This document shows positions 52,031 to 62,295 of a stretch of 64,000 bases of DNA, one piece after another. Each line of letters starts with the position of its first letter. Position 1 is the first letter of the stretch. The translations under genes were made by a program, and so were the position numbers. The notes below the pieces were generated by a model. The model was not told the DNA's origin, ran no database searches, and saw only the letters and a program-made list of their open reading frames with translations. Origin of the DNA: Paenibacillus sp. FSL R10-2734 (lineage in GTDB: Bacteria; Bacillota; Bacilli; Paenibacillales; Paenibacillaceae); the NCBI RefSeq assembly GCF_037963865.1, contig NZ_CP150170.1, positions 6,634,001 through 6,698,000 of the forward strand. Reading direction: 5' to 3'.

Positions 52031-54760
52031 TAATGGTCCGATAGGTATCCATCTTCTATTAGACTGGTTATCATAGATTAACTTCACTGCGGATGGCTCT
52101 CTGCCCTCTTCATCAAATATTTCAAGTTCATTGACCTCCTGCAACCAAGCCATCGGAATTTTATAATCCTCTTGCGGTCCGATATTCCAGTAACGTCCAA
52201 GGTCGATGCCGTTCAGTTTCACATACCCTTTACTCATTCCCGTTAACCGAAGCTTAAGTTTGGCATGGACAGCTTCTGGAAGAATGAGTCTTGAAAAATG
52301 CAATGTATGCCAGACTGGCCCTTTAATCAGCCCTTTATTATGAACTAATACTCGATCAAGTAAATTAAGATCATAAGTATGCCATCCGCCAAGCTCAGTC
52401 TTTGAATGGTAGGTGATAAGCTCCAGACGATCTATTGGAGATTTATGATAGTACATTTCGATCTCGTTAACACCTTCCTGAACATACGCGGATATATCGA
52501 GTGTATGGAACATAAACCAATCCTGAAATCCACTAATTTCAATTAGCTGTCCATTAATTTTCAACTTTCCGCTCATTGCCCCTACCAGAATGGCGCGATC
52601 CTGATCTTGCAAAGTAAAGGTCCGTCGCATAACAGTACCTGAGTCAATGACACAAAGCTGTCCTAGTTCAATATAGTTGCCCTCACACTGCCATTGTTCA
52701 CGAAGGTCAACAGCAGCTCCATCCAGAAATACAGGGCCTTGAATACCCTTAAACTCTCCCAGGAAAGGAGAAAAGTTCAATCTACCCATATTTTGAACAA
52801 GCAACTGCAAATGGTTAGTCTGATCGGGCTTCAGTCTCAGCTGTATACAAGATGCTCCCAGTTGACGAACCATCTGTTGTTCTTCTCCGTTTACATATAC
52901 TCTAAAGCTGTCCTGTACTTTGGGAATCACCAGCGTTCTGACTTCTTCAGGTCCCTGCTTGAGTTCACAGGTGTACAGCAGATGCCCAAACGGCTTCTCC
53001 ATAGCAGAGAAATCAACTGGTGTATCTCCGGATTTATAACTGGCAGTAGGTAAGAAACTTACCACTGATGAGGCGTTCAGACTTAACACCGGCTTCTCAA
53101 AATGTATATATGGTGAGGTCTCTTCCTCTTCAACTGCCTGTACAGCCCAGTCACCTAAATGAATAATATTTGATTCACTACCATTTAATACAGCTTTTAT
53201 TTCACCATCTTCAGCGATATCCATATCAGCATATCCTAGAGCCCAGCGTATGCCTGACTGATCCTCCAAACGCCAGCTAGCATCAGCCATTTCCCCGTTC
53301 ACTAATATAAGTCTGAATTGCTTCCCACCAATAATGAGAGAAATCGCTTGCATCTCCTCAAAATGAAAGCTGTCCAGCGTCAACTTCTTATCGTCACTAC
53401 TCAGCTCCATCAGCTGCGGTCGCTGTCCAGTCCATTGGATCGACTGTTCCGATTCTATCTCAATCCAAGAACGAGCTCCATTATCTGCAGCTACAATTAA
53501 TGTATGAATTCCGTCTAGTTCCTCATTGCAGAGCAGATAGGAGTTGCAGGTTAAGAAAACATCAGGAACAACCTCAAAACGTTCGAGAACTGGCATGATC
53601 GCTCTTGGATTCACATTCACAGGAATCGTTCTACCACTGGACAAGGTAAGAAATGTATTTTCCCTCTCCTCCTTGCCACTCTCTACAAACCAGATCCGCT
53701 GACTTCCCCACTCTTTATAACGAACCGTAAAGCCTTCACTTACTTGAGTTACAGCATTTGTTCCTTCTACCGAATTCAATAGCAGACCTTTTATCGCTAG
53801 AGTATAATATGCTAGTTTCTTGGCTACAGCATATTTTTTGGTCACTCTGCCGTACTCATTTAATGGGGCATCATAATCATAAGACGTGACCATAAAAATA
53901 TCGCTTGCACCTACCGTTCTCCCTCCGTAACTTCCAAAATTGGTACCTCCATAGAACATATAATGACTGATCCCGCTATATCCAGCACGCAGTATCTCCA
54001 TTGTTCTCTTTTCATAAATATTGGCAGTTTTCTGCGTTGCAGCTTGTGCTCCCCAATGCTCAAACCATCCGGTCCAAAATTCGGTAACGATCTTAGGCAT
54101 CTCCGGCTGTTTAAGATGCAAATTCTCATAGTGCTGGTCGGCATTCGACCAGAAGTTGGCACCTTCGATTGTGCCTTCCGCGCCACCTACACAAGTAATC
54201 AGCGGCACCGCGATTCCCCGACGGATCAAGCCATCTCTTAAGTAATTCATATATTCTGCTGCAGCATCATCATCGACCAGATAACCATATTCGTTCTCTA
54301 CCTGAACAAGGATTACCGTGCCTCCGTTGTCAATCTGGCGATCGCGAATAATTGGGACAATTGCATCAAAATAAAGATCGACACCATCCAGATAAGGTTT
54401 GTTAAAGGTTCTGAATTCAATTCCTTTTTTGTTATTTAGCCACCATGGGAATCCTCCGAAGTCCCACTCTGCACAAATGAAGGGGCCGGGGCGGGCAATT
54501 ACCCATAATCCCAACTCAGCACATAAATCAAGAAATGCACCACAATCCTGATCCCCTTCGAAATTCCACTCACCCTCCTGTGGCTCATGTACATTCCAGG
54601 CAAAATAGGTATCCACACAGTTCATGCCTGCTAACTTTGCCTTCACCAGAACTTCGCGCCATTCTTCTCTAGGCATGCGGAAATAGTGGATGGCCGCACT
54701 ATTGATAAAAACTTGCTCTCCATTAATGGTGTAGCTTTTTGCATTGTAATTGACAGTCAT
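52025..54760 (-). CDS. Beta-galactosidase, GH35
   Basis: About 911 aa. The GH35 TIM barrel covers residues 5-320. Acid/base is E157 in VQVENEYG and nucleophile E227 in IVTEFWTGWF; CAEWDFGGFPWWL and SHYMFYGGTNFG are also typical. The C-terminal half consists of beta-sandwich domains, with VKLNGIDLGRYWNIGPQ near the end. No signal peptide, so it acts on imported oligosaccharides. ATG 54760 has AAGAGG upstream; a GTG three codons earlier is less likely. It ends the operon and is followed by the repeat terminator. It removes terminal beta-galactose. Confidence 0.92.
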   Translation of the reverse strand: MTVNYNAKSYTINGEQVFINSAAIHYFRMPREEWREVLVKAKLAGMNCVDTYFAWNVHEPQEGEWNFEGDQDCGAFLDLCAELGLWVIARPGPFICAEWDFGGFPWWLNNKKGIEFRTFNKPYLDGVDLYFDAIVPIIRDRQIDNGGTVILVQVENEYGYLVDDDAAAEYMNYLRDGLIRRGIAVPLITCVGGAEGTIEGANFWSNADQHYENLHLKQPEMPKIVTEFWTGWFEHWGAQAATQKTANIYEKRTMEILRAGYSGISHYMFYGGTNFGSYGGRTVGASDIFMVTSYDYDAPLNEYGRVTKKYAVAKKLAYYTLAIKGLLLNSVEGTNAVTQVSEGFTVRYKEWGSQRIWFVESGKEERENTFLTLSSGRTIPVNVNPRAIMPVLERFEVVPDVFLTCNSYLLCNEELDGIHTLIVAADNGARSWIEIESEQSIQWTGQRPQLMELSSDDKKLTLDSFHFEEMQAISLIIGGKQFRLILVNGEMADASWRLEDQSGIRWALGYADMDIAEDGEIKAVLNGSESNIIHLGDWAVQAVEEEETSPYIHFEKPVLSLNASSVVSFLPTASYKSGDTPVDFSAMEKPFGHLLYTCELKQGPEEVRTLVIPKVQDSFRVYVNGEEQQMVRQLGASCIQLRLKPDQTNHLQLLVQNMGRLNFSPFLGEFKGIQGPVFLDGAAVDLREQWQCEGNYIELGQLCVIDSGTVMRRTFTLQDQDRAILVGAMSGKLKINGQLIEISGFQDWFMFHTLDISAYVQEGVNEIEMYYHKSPIDRLELITYHSKTELGGWHTYDLNLLDRVLVHNKGLIKGPVWHTLHFSRLILPEAVHAKLKLRLTGMSKGYVKLNGIDLGRYWNIGPQEDYKIPMAWLQEVNELEIFDEEGREPSAVKLIYDNQSNRRWIPIGPLD

Positions 54761-54777
54761 TCTCTCCACACCTCTTT

Positions 54778-56262
54778 CTATTCTTTCAATCGAACACTCG
54801 AAATTACAATTGTCGTAACCGACTGTTGCTCCACATTTATTTGTAATCCGTTTTTGTATAATGGCAATTCAGTTTCTTCCAAATTAGCGGAAGCTGATGT
54901 CCGATAAACCGCTGCAATTGTGCTGTTCAACTCAAATGGAGTTAAATCATAGGTTATTTCTTTATCCGATTGCTCGTTTCTAATAACTAGAGTAAGCTGC
55001 TGCGTGACTTCATTGTATGCTGCCACTGTGCGCCCATCATTTGTCGGTATAATTCGTGAATCCGGACGGATGAACCGGCTAAAGTTAGCCATTGCATAAT
55101 ATTGTTTTGTCAATTCGTAATTGGCTTCTTCTGAAAATTCAGAATGAATAAATCCCCAGTTATTATTTGCACTCTCATCCTCAATGGCCTGCCAATAAAT
55201 CCATGCGGCGGGTTGGAGCATTCGCAAATCATAAGTAATACGTTCAGCTAGTTCCAGTACACTGCTCATATCCTGATGATTATGCGGTTCACTCCCTCCT
55301 GTTCCATATTCAGACATCCATAGCTTCTTACCGTTCTGTTGCGCGAAGTCGCGGAGCTCCTCAAGCTTGGCTCCATTATAAGAATGTGTATTAATCTGAG
55401 ACAAACGGTTTAACGTTGCTTCATCGTAACCCTCAAGCATATCAACCGTTTCATCAACGCTATTCTCATCAGGTCCACTGATTACGGTATCCGTAATTCC
55501 TTTGGACTGAAGTGACTCAGCAACTTTTTGAATGATTTCCATTTGCTTATCCACACTAAAATGACTACCCTCTTGAATATTTCCCTTCTTCCACCAATTC
55601 GAAGCTGGTTCATTAAGAGGGTTAAGTGTCTGGAACGTCACTCCCCATCTTTCCTTGTATTGCTTAACTACCTCGGTTAAATAATCAGAAAATTCATCAA
55701 AATACTCATCCTTCAGGTTATTTCCTCCATCAACAGCACCTGTGACGGACCCGCTAACAGTCATCCAGTATGGCGGTGAATTGGAGAATGCTTCAGCTAT
55801 CGTTGCTCCGCGTTGTAATGCACCAAGTAGAACTGTTCGTTGACCTGCGTCAGCGTCCCAATCCCATTTCCCCTTCTCAGGCTTAAAGCCTGGGACATCC
55901 CCTCCAGGGCGCAATGTATTATTCTCAATATGTGGATCTTCTCCGCCACCGATATTGTAACGTACGATATTCAGTCCAAGACCCTTTTCCGCATCGAACA
56001 CCAGATCCATTACTTCATCTAGTTTCTTTTGATCCGACCATTGTCCGAGTACATTCGCCCACCAAGCAAGTGAAGTTCCCCAGCCCTCAAAGCCGTCATA
56101 TCCCTCTTCTGGTCGAACTTGGATGGCATCACTATCTAGACTCAAAGTTGTGAGTGCTTTATTATCTTGAGATTGATTCAACTTCATTCCTCCCCATACT
56201 CCTGCTGTAATCACTATTATGCTAAGGCTTATCAGCAATCCTAAATGTTTAGGTCTTCTCAT
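54778..56262 (-). CDS. GH30 glycosidase, endo-beta-1,6-galactanase-like
   Basis: 494 aa. An N-terminal hydrophobic segment (LGLLISLSIIVITAGVWGGM) can act as a signal anchor, so the enzyme is probably outside the cell. The catalytic barrel begins FEGWGTSLAWWANVLG, a hallmark of the 1,6-galactanase branch of GH30. Acid/base E218 lies in NPLNEP and nucleophile E318 in WMSEYG. A beta-sandwich follows at the C-terminus. The enzyme would cut beta-1,6-galactan side chains of plant arabinogalactan. Its start overlaps the upstream GH35 stop by ATGA. Subfamily assignment is by eye. Confidence 0.87.
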   Translation of the reverse strand: MRRPKHLGLLISLSIIVITAGVWGGMKLNQSQDNKALTTLSLDSDAIQVRPEEGYDGFEGWGTSLAWWANVLGQWSDQKKLDEVMDLVFDAEKGLGLNIVRYNIGGGEDPHIENNTLRPGGDVPGFKPEKGKWDWDADAGQRTVLLGALQRGATIAEAFSNSPPYWMTVSGSVTGAVDGGNNLKDEYFDEFSDYLTEVVKQYKERWGVTFQTLNPLNEPASNWWKKGNIQEGSHFSVDKQMEIIQKVAESLQSKGITDTVISGPDENSVDETVDMLEGYDEATLNRLSQINTHSYNGAKLEELRDFAQQNGKKLWMSEYGTGGSEPHNHQDMSSVLELAERITYDLRMLQPAAWIYWQAIEDESANNNWGFIHSEFSEEANYELTKQYYAMANFSRFIRPDSRIIPTNDGRTVAAYNEVTQQLTLVIRNEQSDKEITYDLTPFELNSTIAAVYRTSASANLEETELPLYKNGLQINVEQQSVTTIVISSVRLKE

Positions 56263-59084
56263 TTGCCGCTATTCCACTTTATATAAGCCCGCTTAAATCC
56301 TATAGACGATATAACTGCACGATGGCCCGACTGAATGGCCTCAATAAGCAAAGAGAATCGATTCGTTCCCTTTCTTAACCAAACACCCGGCAGATATATC
56401 TTTTCTTGCGAACCTCCGCTCATCACAGGTTGGTCCCCTGTGCATGGTAGCCAAATTCTACTCACAATCCGCCCATTGTAAAAAGCAGTTAGTTTAGCAT
56501 TAGAACCAACTATTTGAACCACCCGGTCGTTTATTTCACTCTCCTCATTCCACTCACTCTGCAGCCATAGTACTTCTCCTGGAGACATTTCAAGAGGACC
56601 TTCCTGCTGATTTGAGACTTTAAAAGACTCTTCCGCATCTTCCCAAAGCTGTCGTTCCTCAGCGCTGTAAAGTGTCCAATCGTTCATCTGATGCCCCTTG
56701 AGGAGCGATATGGAGCCTGCTGACTGACGGAATTGCCGTTCCAGATAAAGTGTAATTTCAACTGTTTTTCCCGGAACAATAAAAGGAGTAAGATCAAAAT
56801 AAGGATCGGCCAGACTGACTTCACCAGCTAGCAACTTATTCACAAAAACAACAGCCCTTACCTGAATACCATTAAAATGAATAATATAACTGCAATTTAA
56901 TTGATTTGACGAAGTAAACTCTTTTGTATACAGGCCCGTTTCCACTTTTCCGGTAAATATCCAGCTTCCCCAATCAATAACGCCACAGTCGTGGGAATGC
57001 TCGCTTGGTTCAGGCAGCGTGTGCTCTTCACTTAATCTACTGCATGGACGAAACCTCCAATTGTGATTCCAGTTTGATTCATGTGCAACTGCAACAACGC
57101 TCTTCAAGCCCTTCATTGATGATTGTTGCAATGAAGGAAGCAAAATATCATCAAAATTTGTATGTCCCCATATTTCTGCGCGAAGTTCACAGCTTTCCAG
57201 CTTAGCCATCCCTTCGCTAAAAGGAATATATTTACTGCTTCCGCCCGAAATAACTGTCCCTTCATATTTCCCATTAGCATAAATACTTACAATGTCCGAA
57301 GCATTCTGAAGCCATATCCCCTTAACAACTTCGTTCTCTTCTGCCAAGGAAAGCTTCGCCTCGTACCAGGCAAAGCCACGGTTAATCCCCAACTTCTCCA
57401 AATACATAGGAACAGCTTCCAAATGCTCCTTGCCAAGTGTCCTCTCATTAAATGCAGGAGATATATACCAGCTCAAACCCTTAATATCCTCTTGTTCAAA
57501 TCCTTCTTTCTGCTCAACATAATACTGTAATTCTCCGTCATCCTGTATCACTTTAAGCTGCTTTGCCTGCTTACGCTGTAAAATGATGACTTGTAGCTTT
57601 CTCCCATCCACATCGCGAAGCTGAACCTTAGCTTCCGCAGACCCGGAGTTTAGGATGGTTGTATTGCCATTCCGGCGAACTTCAACACCGACAGAGATTA
57701 CTTCAACTGTGTCTTGGAAATCAAAGCAAACCTCAGCTGTCCCATCGGAACAAAAAACAAGTATGGTCTCGCTATGATTTTCTTGGACTTCGAACAATTC
57801 TGCCGTGGAGTATACTAGAGTTCCTCTAGCTCCCCACATAGCCAGCGGTATTTTAAAGGGCAGAATAGGGCAACTACCTGAGGCAATCGAAAGCTCAGTG
57901 TATAACGGGAATACACTTCCTTCTCCCTGAATAGATACCGTTCCGGTGTGCCCCTCTACATTAGGCAGTGATATCAAATAGCCCCCACCTACCAATTTCA
58001 ATAAATAGCGCATACCAGCGTTTTCCTGCAGACTTGTTTTTATCTTTATAAAGCTCGGAACTGGCTCTGCTAAAGCAAGCGAGCTACCAAATGTTCGAAG
58101 CAAGCCTGAGAGTAGCCGACCTTCATAGTACTCCGGACGTTGTTCACCATAGGGTGTAATCATTCCATGGAAATCATAATCTGAGGTCAATAATGCAAGC
58201 GGATCACCCCAGTTATTGATGGCGTTGTTGAATCCAAAATTGGTTCCTGAGACTTGAAGATACGGCCCTAACAGTTTCGCCCCACTTCCAAGTAGTCTGC
58301 GTAGTAAGAAATGTGAACGATTCGTTTCTGTCACAGACAACGGATAATTTCTATCCTTCAGGTCATTGTAATAAGCCACTACCCGATCTTCAAAATCTGC
58401 GTCCATATCATTCGGATAAAAGTTGCATGTCGGCATTACACCTTCGGCATTACCGGTAGCTCTATACAAATTCCCTTGCCCCGCGCATGCAAATAGGGGA
58501 ACGCTCACCTTATATTGCAGTGCCAAATCACGTAGAGCAGATATATAGCCATTCGGATCTTTGCAGTTATAGAAATCCAGTTCGTTATCCAATTGAATGC
58601 CTATGACCGTTCCTTGTACACCCAGTTCATATTTCTTGAGAATAGGCATAATCTGTGCAAACCAGCGGGAAACCTCATTCAAAAATAAAGAATTATTATC
58701 TCGTAAGCGAAGCCCATCGATCGCAAGCAAATATGCTGGCAATGCTCCGCCATCCCATTCCGAACAGATATAGGGTCCCGGACGGGCAATCACCCACAAC
58801 CCTTTTTCTTTAGCGATTTCTAGAAATTGCGAGATATTCTTTTCTTCCTTGAAGTCCCATTCACCGCGTTCCTGCTCATGATAATTCCAGGGAAAATACA
58901 CATCTATCGCGTTATAGCCCGCATCCTTAACTTGCTGCATTCTCTTACTCCATTGCTCCATAGGAATACGAAAATAGAAAAGAGAAGCACATAGGATAAT
59001 TTCCGGCCGACCTTCAATAGTCCATCCCTTGTTACTCACTTCCACCTTGCTATTTGTTTCAACAGTACTGTTGATTTTCAACAC
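56259..59084 (-). CDS. GH35-like beta-galactosidase, divergent
   Basis: 941 aa. The N-terminal barrel matches GH35 (FYFRIPMEQWSKRMQQVKDAGYNAIDVYFPWNYHE, in parts). Acid/base is E168 in IQLDNELD, where the usual ENEYG is changed to DNELD. Nucleophile E253 lies in VTETNRS instead of the usual TEFWTGW. These changes suggest another linkage or aglycone preference than in the GH35 at 52025. No signal peptide. The start is GTG 59084 or TTG 59081, close behind GGGGG; uncertain. It lies 12 bp after the permease stop. Confidence 0.87.
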   Translation of the reverse strand: MLKINSTVETNSKVEVSNKGWTIEGRPEIILCASLFYFRIPMEQWSKRMQQVKDAGYNAIDVYFPWNYHEQERGEWDFKEEKNISQFLEIAKEKGLWVIARPGPYICSEWDGGALPAYLLAIDGLRLRDNNSLFLNEVSRWFAQIMPILKKYELGVQGTVIGIQLDNELDFYNCKDPNGYISALRDLALQYKVSVPLFACAGQGNLYRATGNAEGVMPTCNFYPNDMDADFEDRVVAYYNDLKDRNYPLSVTETNRSHFLLRRLLGSGAKLLGPYLQVSGTNFGFNNAINNWGDPLALLTSDYDFHGMITPYGEQRPEYYEGRLLSGLLRTFGSSLALAEPVPSFIKIKTSLQENAGMRYLLKLVGGGYLISLPNVEGHTGTVSIQGEGSVFPLYTELSIASGSCPILPFKIPLAMWGARGTLVYSTAELFEVQENHSETILVFCSDGTAEVCFDFQDTVEVISVGVEVRRNGNTTILNSGSAEAKVQLRDVDGRKLQVIILQRKQAKQLKVIQDDGELQYYVEQKEGFEQEDIKGLSWYISPAFNERTLGKEHLEAVPMYLEKLGINRGFAWYEAKLSLAEENEVVKGIWLQNASDIVSIYANGKYEGTVISGGSSKYIPFSEGMAKLESCELRAEIWGHTNFDDILLPSLQQSSMKGLKSVVAVAHESNWNHNWRFRPCSRLSEEHTLPEPSEHSHDCGVIDWGSWIFTGKVETGLYTKEFTSSNQLNCSYIIHFNGIQVRAVVFVNKLLAGEVSLADPYFDLTPFIVPGKTVEITLYLERQFRQSAGSISLLKGHQMNDWTLYSAEERQLWEDAEESFKVSNQQEGPLEMSPGEVLWLQSEWNEESEINDRVVQIVGSNAKLTAFYNGRIVSRIWLPCTGDQPVMSGGSQEKIYLPGVWLRKGTNRFSLLIEAIQSGHRAVISSIGFKRAYIKWNSGK

Positions 59085-59096
59085 CCCCGAGTCTAG

Positions 59097-59942
59097 TTAC
59101 TTAATGCCGCTACTCCCGCCGCTGATATTTGCTTCATACACAAATCTCTGTCCAAGCATATAGACTATAATCATGGGAATCGTCAGAAATAGTGAAGCGA
59201 CCATCACCATATTCCATGGAGGCATTTGCCCTCCTGATGCTGTACTTATCAGTTGCACTCCAAGTGCCAGAGGTGTCTTCTCAGGGTCATTAATATAAAT
59301 CAACGGGCCCATGAAGTTTCCCCAGTTATAGGAGAAGGAGAAAATAGCGATTGCTGACAGAATAGGAAATGTCATAGGCAGAATAATCTTGGAATAGATG
59401 CCGAAATGTCCCATTCCGTCAATCATCGCTGCTTCATCAAGGGATCTAGGTATGGCCATTATGAATTGTCGGATCAAAAAGACATTATAGGCTCCTGCAA
59501 AAAAACTAGGCACTATCAGTGGCAGGAACGTATTGACCCATCCCAGTTCCTTATAAATAATAAATTGTGGAACCATTGTGACTTCACCGGGAATCATCAT
59601 CGTGCTCAGCAATATTACAAATATAATTCCGCTGCCCTTTGCTTTCAGTCGGGCAAAGCCGTAGGACACGAAAGAAGCTGATGCCACAGACCCGATTACA
59701 GTCCAGAACGTGATGATCACACTATTTTTCAAATATGTACCTAGATGATAGTTCGTGAACACCTTTGTAAAATTCTCAAAAGTAAATTCAAGCGGAATAA
59801 ATGTAAAGGCTACCTTCACTGTTGTTGCATCGCTGGCAAACGCAATTGATAGCATATATATGAATGGGGCGAAGAGCAGAATCCCTACTGCGCATAAAAT
59901 CACATAGGATACACCCTTTTCCATCAAGGATATTCTAGCCAT
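59097..59942 (-). CDS. Carbohydrate ABC transporter permease (MalG-like)
   Basis: 281 aa with six predicted helices; the EAA loop is LDEAAMIDGMGHFGIYSKIILP (in parts). I used ATG 59942, with GAGGAGGG before it, instead of the longer frame reaching 60074 that runs over the upstream gene. It overlaps the other permease by 8 bp. It brings the products of GH30 cleavage into the cell. Confidence 0.92.
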   Translation of the reverse strand: MARISLMEKGVSYVILCAVGILLFAPFIYMLSIAFASDATTVKVAFTFIPLEFTFENFTKVFTNYHLGTYLKNSVIITFWTVIGSVASASFVSYGFARLKAKGSGIIFVILLSTMMIPGEVTMVPQFIIYKELGWVNTFLPLIVPSFFAGAYNVFLIRQFIMAIPRSLDEAAMIDGMGHFGIYSKIILPMTFPILSAIAIFSFSYNWGNFMGPLIYINDPEKTPLALGVQLISTASGGQMPPWNMVMVASLFLTIPMIIVYMLGQRFVYEANISGGSSGIK

Positions 59943-60822
59943 TTTCTTTTCCCTCCTCGTAATGCACCCATAAAGCAGATGAGCGAAAAACAATAAGTGT
60001 AAGCAAGAGAATAATAATGAATAATACCCAAGCAATAGCAGAGGCATAGCCCATTTTATAGAACCGGAATGCATTCTGGAACAGATAAGGAACTACCATC
60101 TGACTTGCGTTATCTGGACCTCCCGAAGTTACGATAAAGACCTGAGCGAAAGTCTGAAGAGCCCCGATAATACCCGTAACCAGATTGAAGAAAATTACAG
60201 GAGTAAGCATTGGAAAGGTAATGGAAAAAAAACTTTGTTTACTTGATGCCCCATCAATAGCTGAAGCCTCATAAAGTTCCGGCGGTATTCCTTTCATTCC
60301 AGCGAGAAGTAGTACCACCCCTCCACCAACTCCCCACAGCGACATTACAACGAGAGCAAGTTTCACCCAGTTGGCATCAAGCAGCCATGCCGGACCCTGA
60401 ATACCAAATAGCGCAAGCCCTTGATTAATCAGCCCCTCAGTCGGAGCGAACAATTGAATGAACAGCAATGAAGCAGCTACAACCGGAACTACCGAAGGCA
60501 AATAATAGAGCACCCGGAAGAAGGTGATTCCTTTTAGCTTCTTATTCAAATAGTAGGCAATCCAGAGTGAGATAGACATTCCCAAGGGAACGGCAATAAA
60601 TGAATAATAAAATGTATTCCATAGAGACTTCCAAAAGATAGGATCATCCGTTAGTAGGTTTTTATAATTATCAATGCCAATAAAATTGGCGGACTGAAAT
60701 AAATCCCAGTCTGTAAAGCTCATATAAATAGAGAACAGAATCGGCCCTAAAGTCAAAGCTATAAAACCAATTAACCATGGGGAGATAAAAAGATAAAACC
60801 ATCGTCCATCCTTGTTTTTCAT
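59935..60822 (-). CDS. Carbohydrate ABC transporter permease (MalF-like)
   Basis: 295 aa, six predicted helices, with the EAA loop YEASAIDGASSKQSFFSITFP (in parts). Start ATG 60822 follows GGAGG. It pairs with the downstream permease. As in the first importer of the window, no ATPase gene is linked. Confidence 0.92.
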   Translation of the reverse strand: MKNKDGRWFYLFISPWLIGFIALTLGPILFSIYMSFTDWDLFQSANFIGIDNYKNLLTDDPIFWKSLWNTFYYSFIAVPLGMSISLWIAYYLNKKLKGITFFRVLYYLPSVVPVVAASLLFIQLFAPTEGLINQGLALFGIQGPAWLLDANWVKLALVVMSLWGVGGGVVLLLAGMKGIPPELYEASAIDGASSKQSFFSITFPMLTPVIFFNLVTGIIGALQTFAQVFIVTSGGPDNASQMVVPYLFQNAFRFYKMGYASAIAWVLFIIILLLTLIVFRSSALWVHYEEGKENG

Positions 60823-60873
60823 AAGAGCACCTCCACTTTTACTTCTAAAATAAATTTCACTTTAAGTAAGAGC

Positions 60874-60900
60874 AGGGATCAGCCATAACAGCCAATCCCT
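60874..60900 (-). other. Hairpin between binding-protein and permease genes
   Basis: AGGGAT/ATCCCT arms with an inner near-repeat. It has no T-tract, so it may stabilise the upstream mRNA segment rather than end it. The first importer has a hairpin at the same place. Confidence 0.5.
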
Positions 60901-60934
60901 TGCCCAAGTGAATTTCAACTCGACAACTGCTCTT

Positions 60935-62218
60935 TTATTTATAGAGCTTTTCCAGTCCTTGCTGAATTTGTTTGACTGTATCGTCAAGCGCTACTTTATT
61001 GGAGAAGTAAGGACCGAGCTTATCATCAATGACCTTCATCATTTCGTTCCACTTTGGATTAAGTGGTTGTTTATACAGTTTGGAATCGCTAAAGGCATTC
61101 ATGTTTATCTTTTTACCGCCGTATTCTGCATTGACAAATGCGTCACTCGAAAGTGCAGCCTTCGTAGCTGGAGCATCCTGGCCACTTTTAATGATTGGCA
61201 TTTGAGCATCCAGTGTTGTCAGCGCAGCTATCACTTTAAATGCTGCGTCCTGGTGCTTGGAATCCATTGTGATTGTAAGCCCGTTAAAGAAGGCATTCGT
61301 CTCCCCCCACACAGGAGCAATCTCCCAATTAATTCCCTCAACTTTGGATAGTGAGCCGATATTCCAGAAACCCGTTGTTTCCATAGCAATCTTTCCTTGA
61401 GCGAACAACGGATCTGCACCAATATTGCCCATATCGGCAATTTCAACAGGTGTCGGTGAAGTTCCATATTTGAAGCTCATATCATTCAAGAGTTGAAGGG
61501 CATCGCGAACTTCCTGAGTATCAAAGGTAGGTTTGTTACTATCATCGAATAGTGAACCACCGTTTTGATAAACAAGCTGCATCCATTGTGGCCACCAAGA
61601 CCCCGGATAGTAACCCCACTGAACCGTCTTGTCTCCTTCTTTAACAGTTAGCTTTTGAGCTGCATCAAGCATATCTTTTTGGGTCCATTCCCCAGAAGGG
61701 TAAGCAACACCAGCCTTATCAAAAAGATCTTTGTTATAAAACACTACCATTGCACCAGCACGGTCAAGCATGCCATATTGCTTGCCATCATAGTTCATGA
61801 TGCTTGCAATATCATCACTGTATCTTTCTTTCATATCTACATTGTTGGAAGCAATCAGATCATCAAGAGGGATAATCTGATTCTTACTTGCGTACACTTG
61901 ATAATTCTCGGCAATCATCATAATATCCGGTGGAGTTCCACCTGCAATCATGGTTTGAACTTTCTGATCATAATCACCTGCAACAAGTAGAACATTAACT
62001 TTTATATTCGGATTAGTTTTATTAGCAATTTCAAGCCGTTGCTCCATCACTTTCTTATCTTCCTCAGAACCCCACATCGTTAACGTCAGCTCAACCTTTT
62101 TATCACTAACTGCATTCCCTGTACTGCTTGATGAATCATTTTCTGTATTACTACTGTTACCGCCACATCCTGAGAGAACACTGCCGATAAGAAGCATAAA
62201 CACCATTAACATAGTCAT
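60935..62218 (-). CDS. Sugar ABC transporter substrate-binding lipoprotein
   Basis: 427 aa. The signal peptide ends with lipobox LSGC (Cys18 from ATG 62218). Mature protein: KVELTLTMWGSEEDKKVMEQR, PPDIMMIAENYQVYASK, WNIGSLSKVEGINWEIAPV, typical of family 1 binding proteins. From this ATG the n-region has no positive charge and GGGGAGG lies 21 nt away. The in-frame codons just upstream (K-K-I-K-N-K) would complete a normal signal peptide, so initiation at a rare ATT (62230) is possible. It is the first gene of the galactan locus after a strong promoter. Confidence 0.9.
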   Translation of the reverse strand: MTMLMVFMLLIGSVLSGCGGNSSNTENDSSSSTGNAVSDKKVELTLTMWGSEEDKKVMEQRLEIANKTNPNIKVNVLLVAGDYDQKVQTMIAGGTPPDIMMIAENYQVYASKNQIIPLDDLIASNNVDMKERYSDDIASIMNYDGKQYGMLDRAGAMVVFYNKDLFDKAGVAYPSGEWTQKDMLDAAQKLTVKEGDKTVQWGYYPGSWWPQWMQLVYQNGGSLFDDSNKPTFDTQEVRDALQLLNDMSFKYGTSPTPVEIADMGNIGADPLFAQGKIAMETTGFWNIGSLSKVEGINWEIAPVWGETNAFFNGLTITMDSKHQDAAFKVIAALTTLDAQMPIIKSGQDAPATKAALSSDAFVNAEYGGKKINMNAFSDSKLYKQPLNPKWNEMMKVIDDKLGPYFSNKVALDDTVKQIQQGLEKLYK

Positions 62219-62279
62219 TTTGTTCTTAATTTTCTTCTACCTCCCCTAATTTTCATAACTAGTCTGGGCTTAAAAATTA

Positions 62280-62295
62280 ATGAAACGCGTTTCAT
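62280..62295. promoter_or_regulatory. LacI-type operator ATGAAACGCGTTTCAT
   Basis: A perfect 16-bp palindrome 62 bp before the binding-protein start. It is one of several ATGAAA-n4-TTTCAT sites in this locus, the likely targets of the LacI protein at 62444. Confidence 0.75.
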
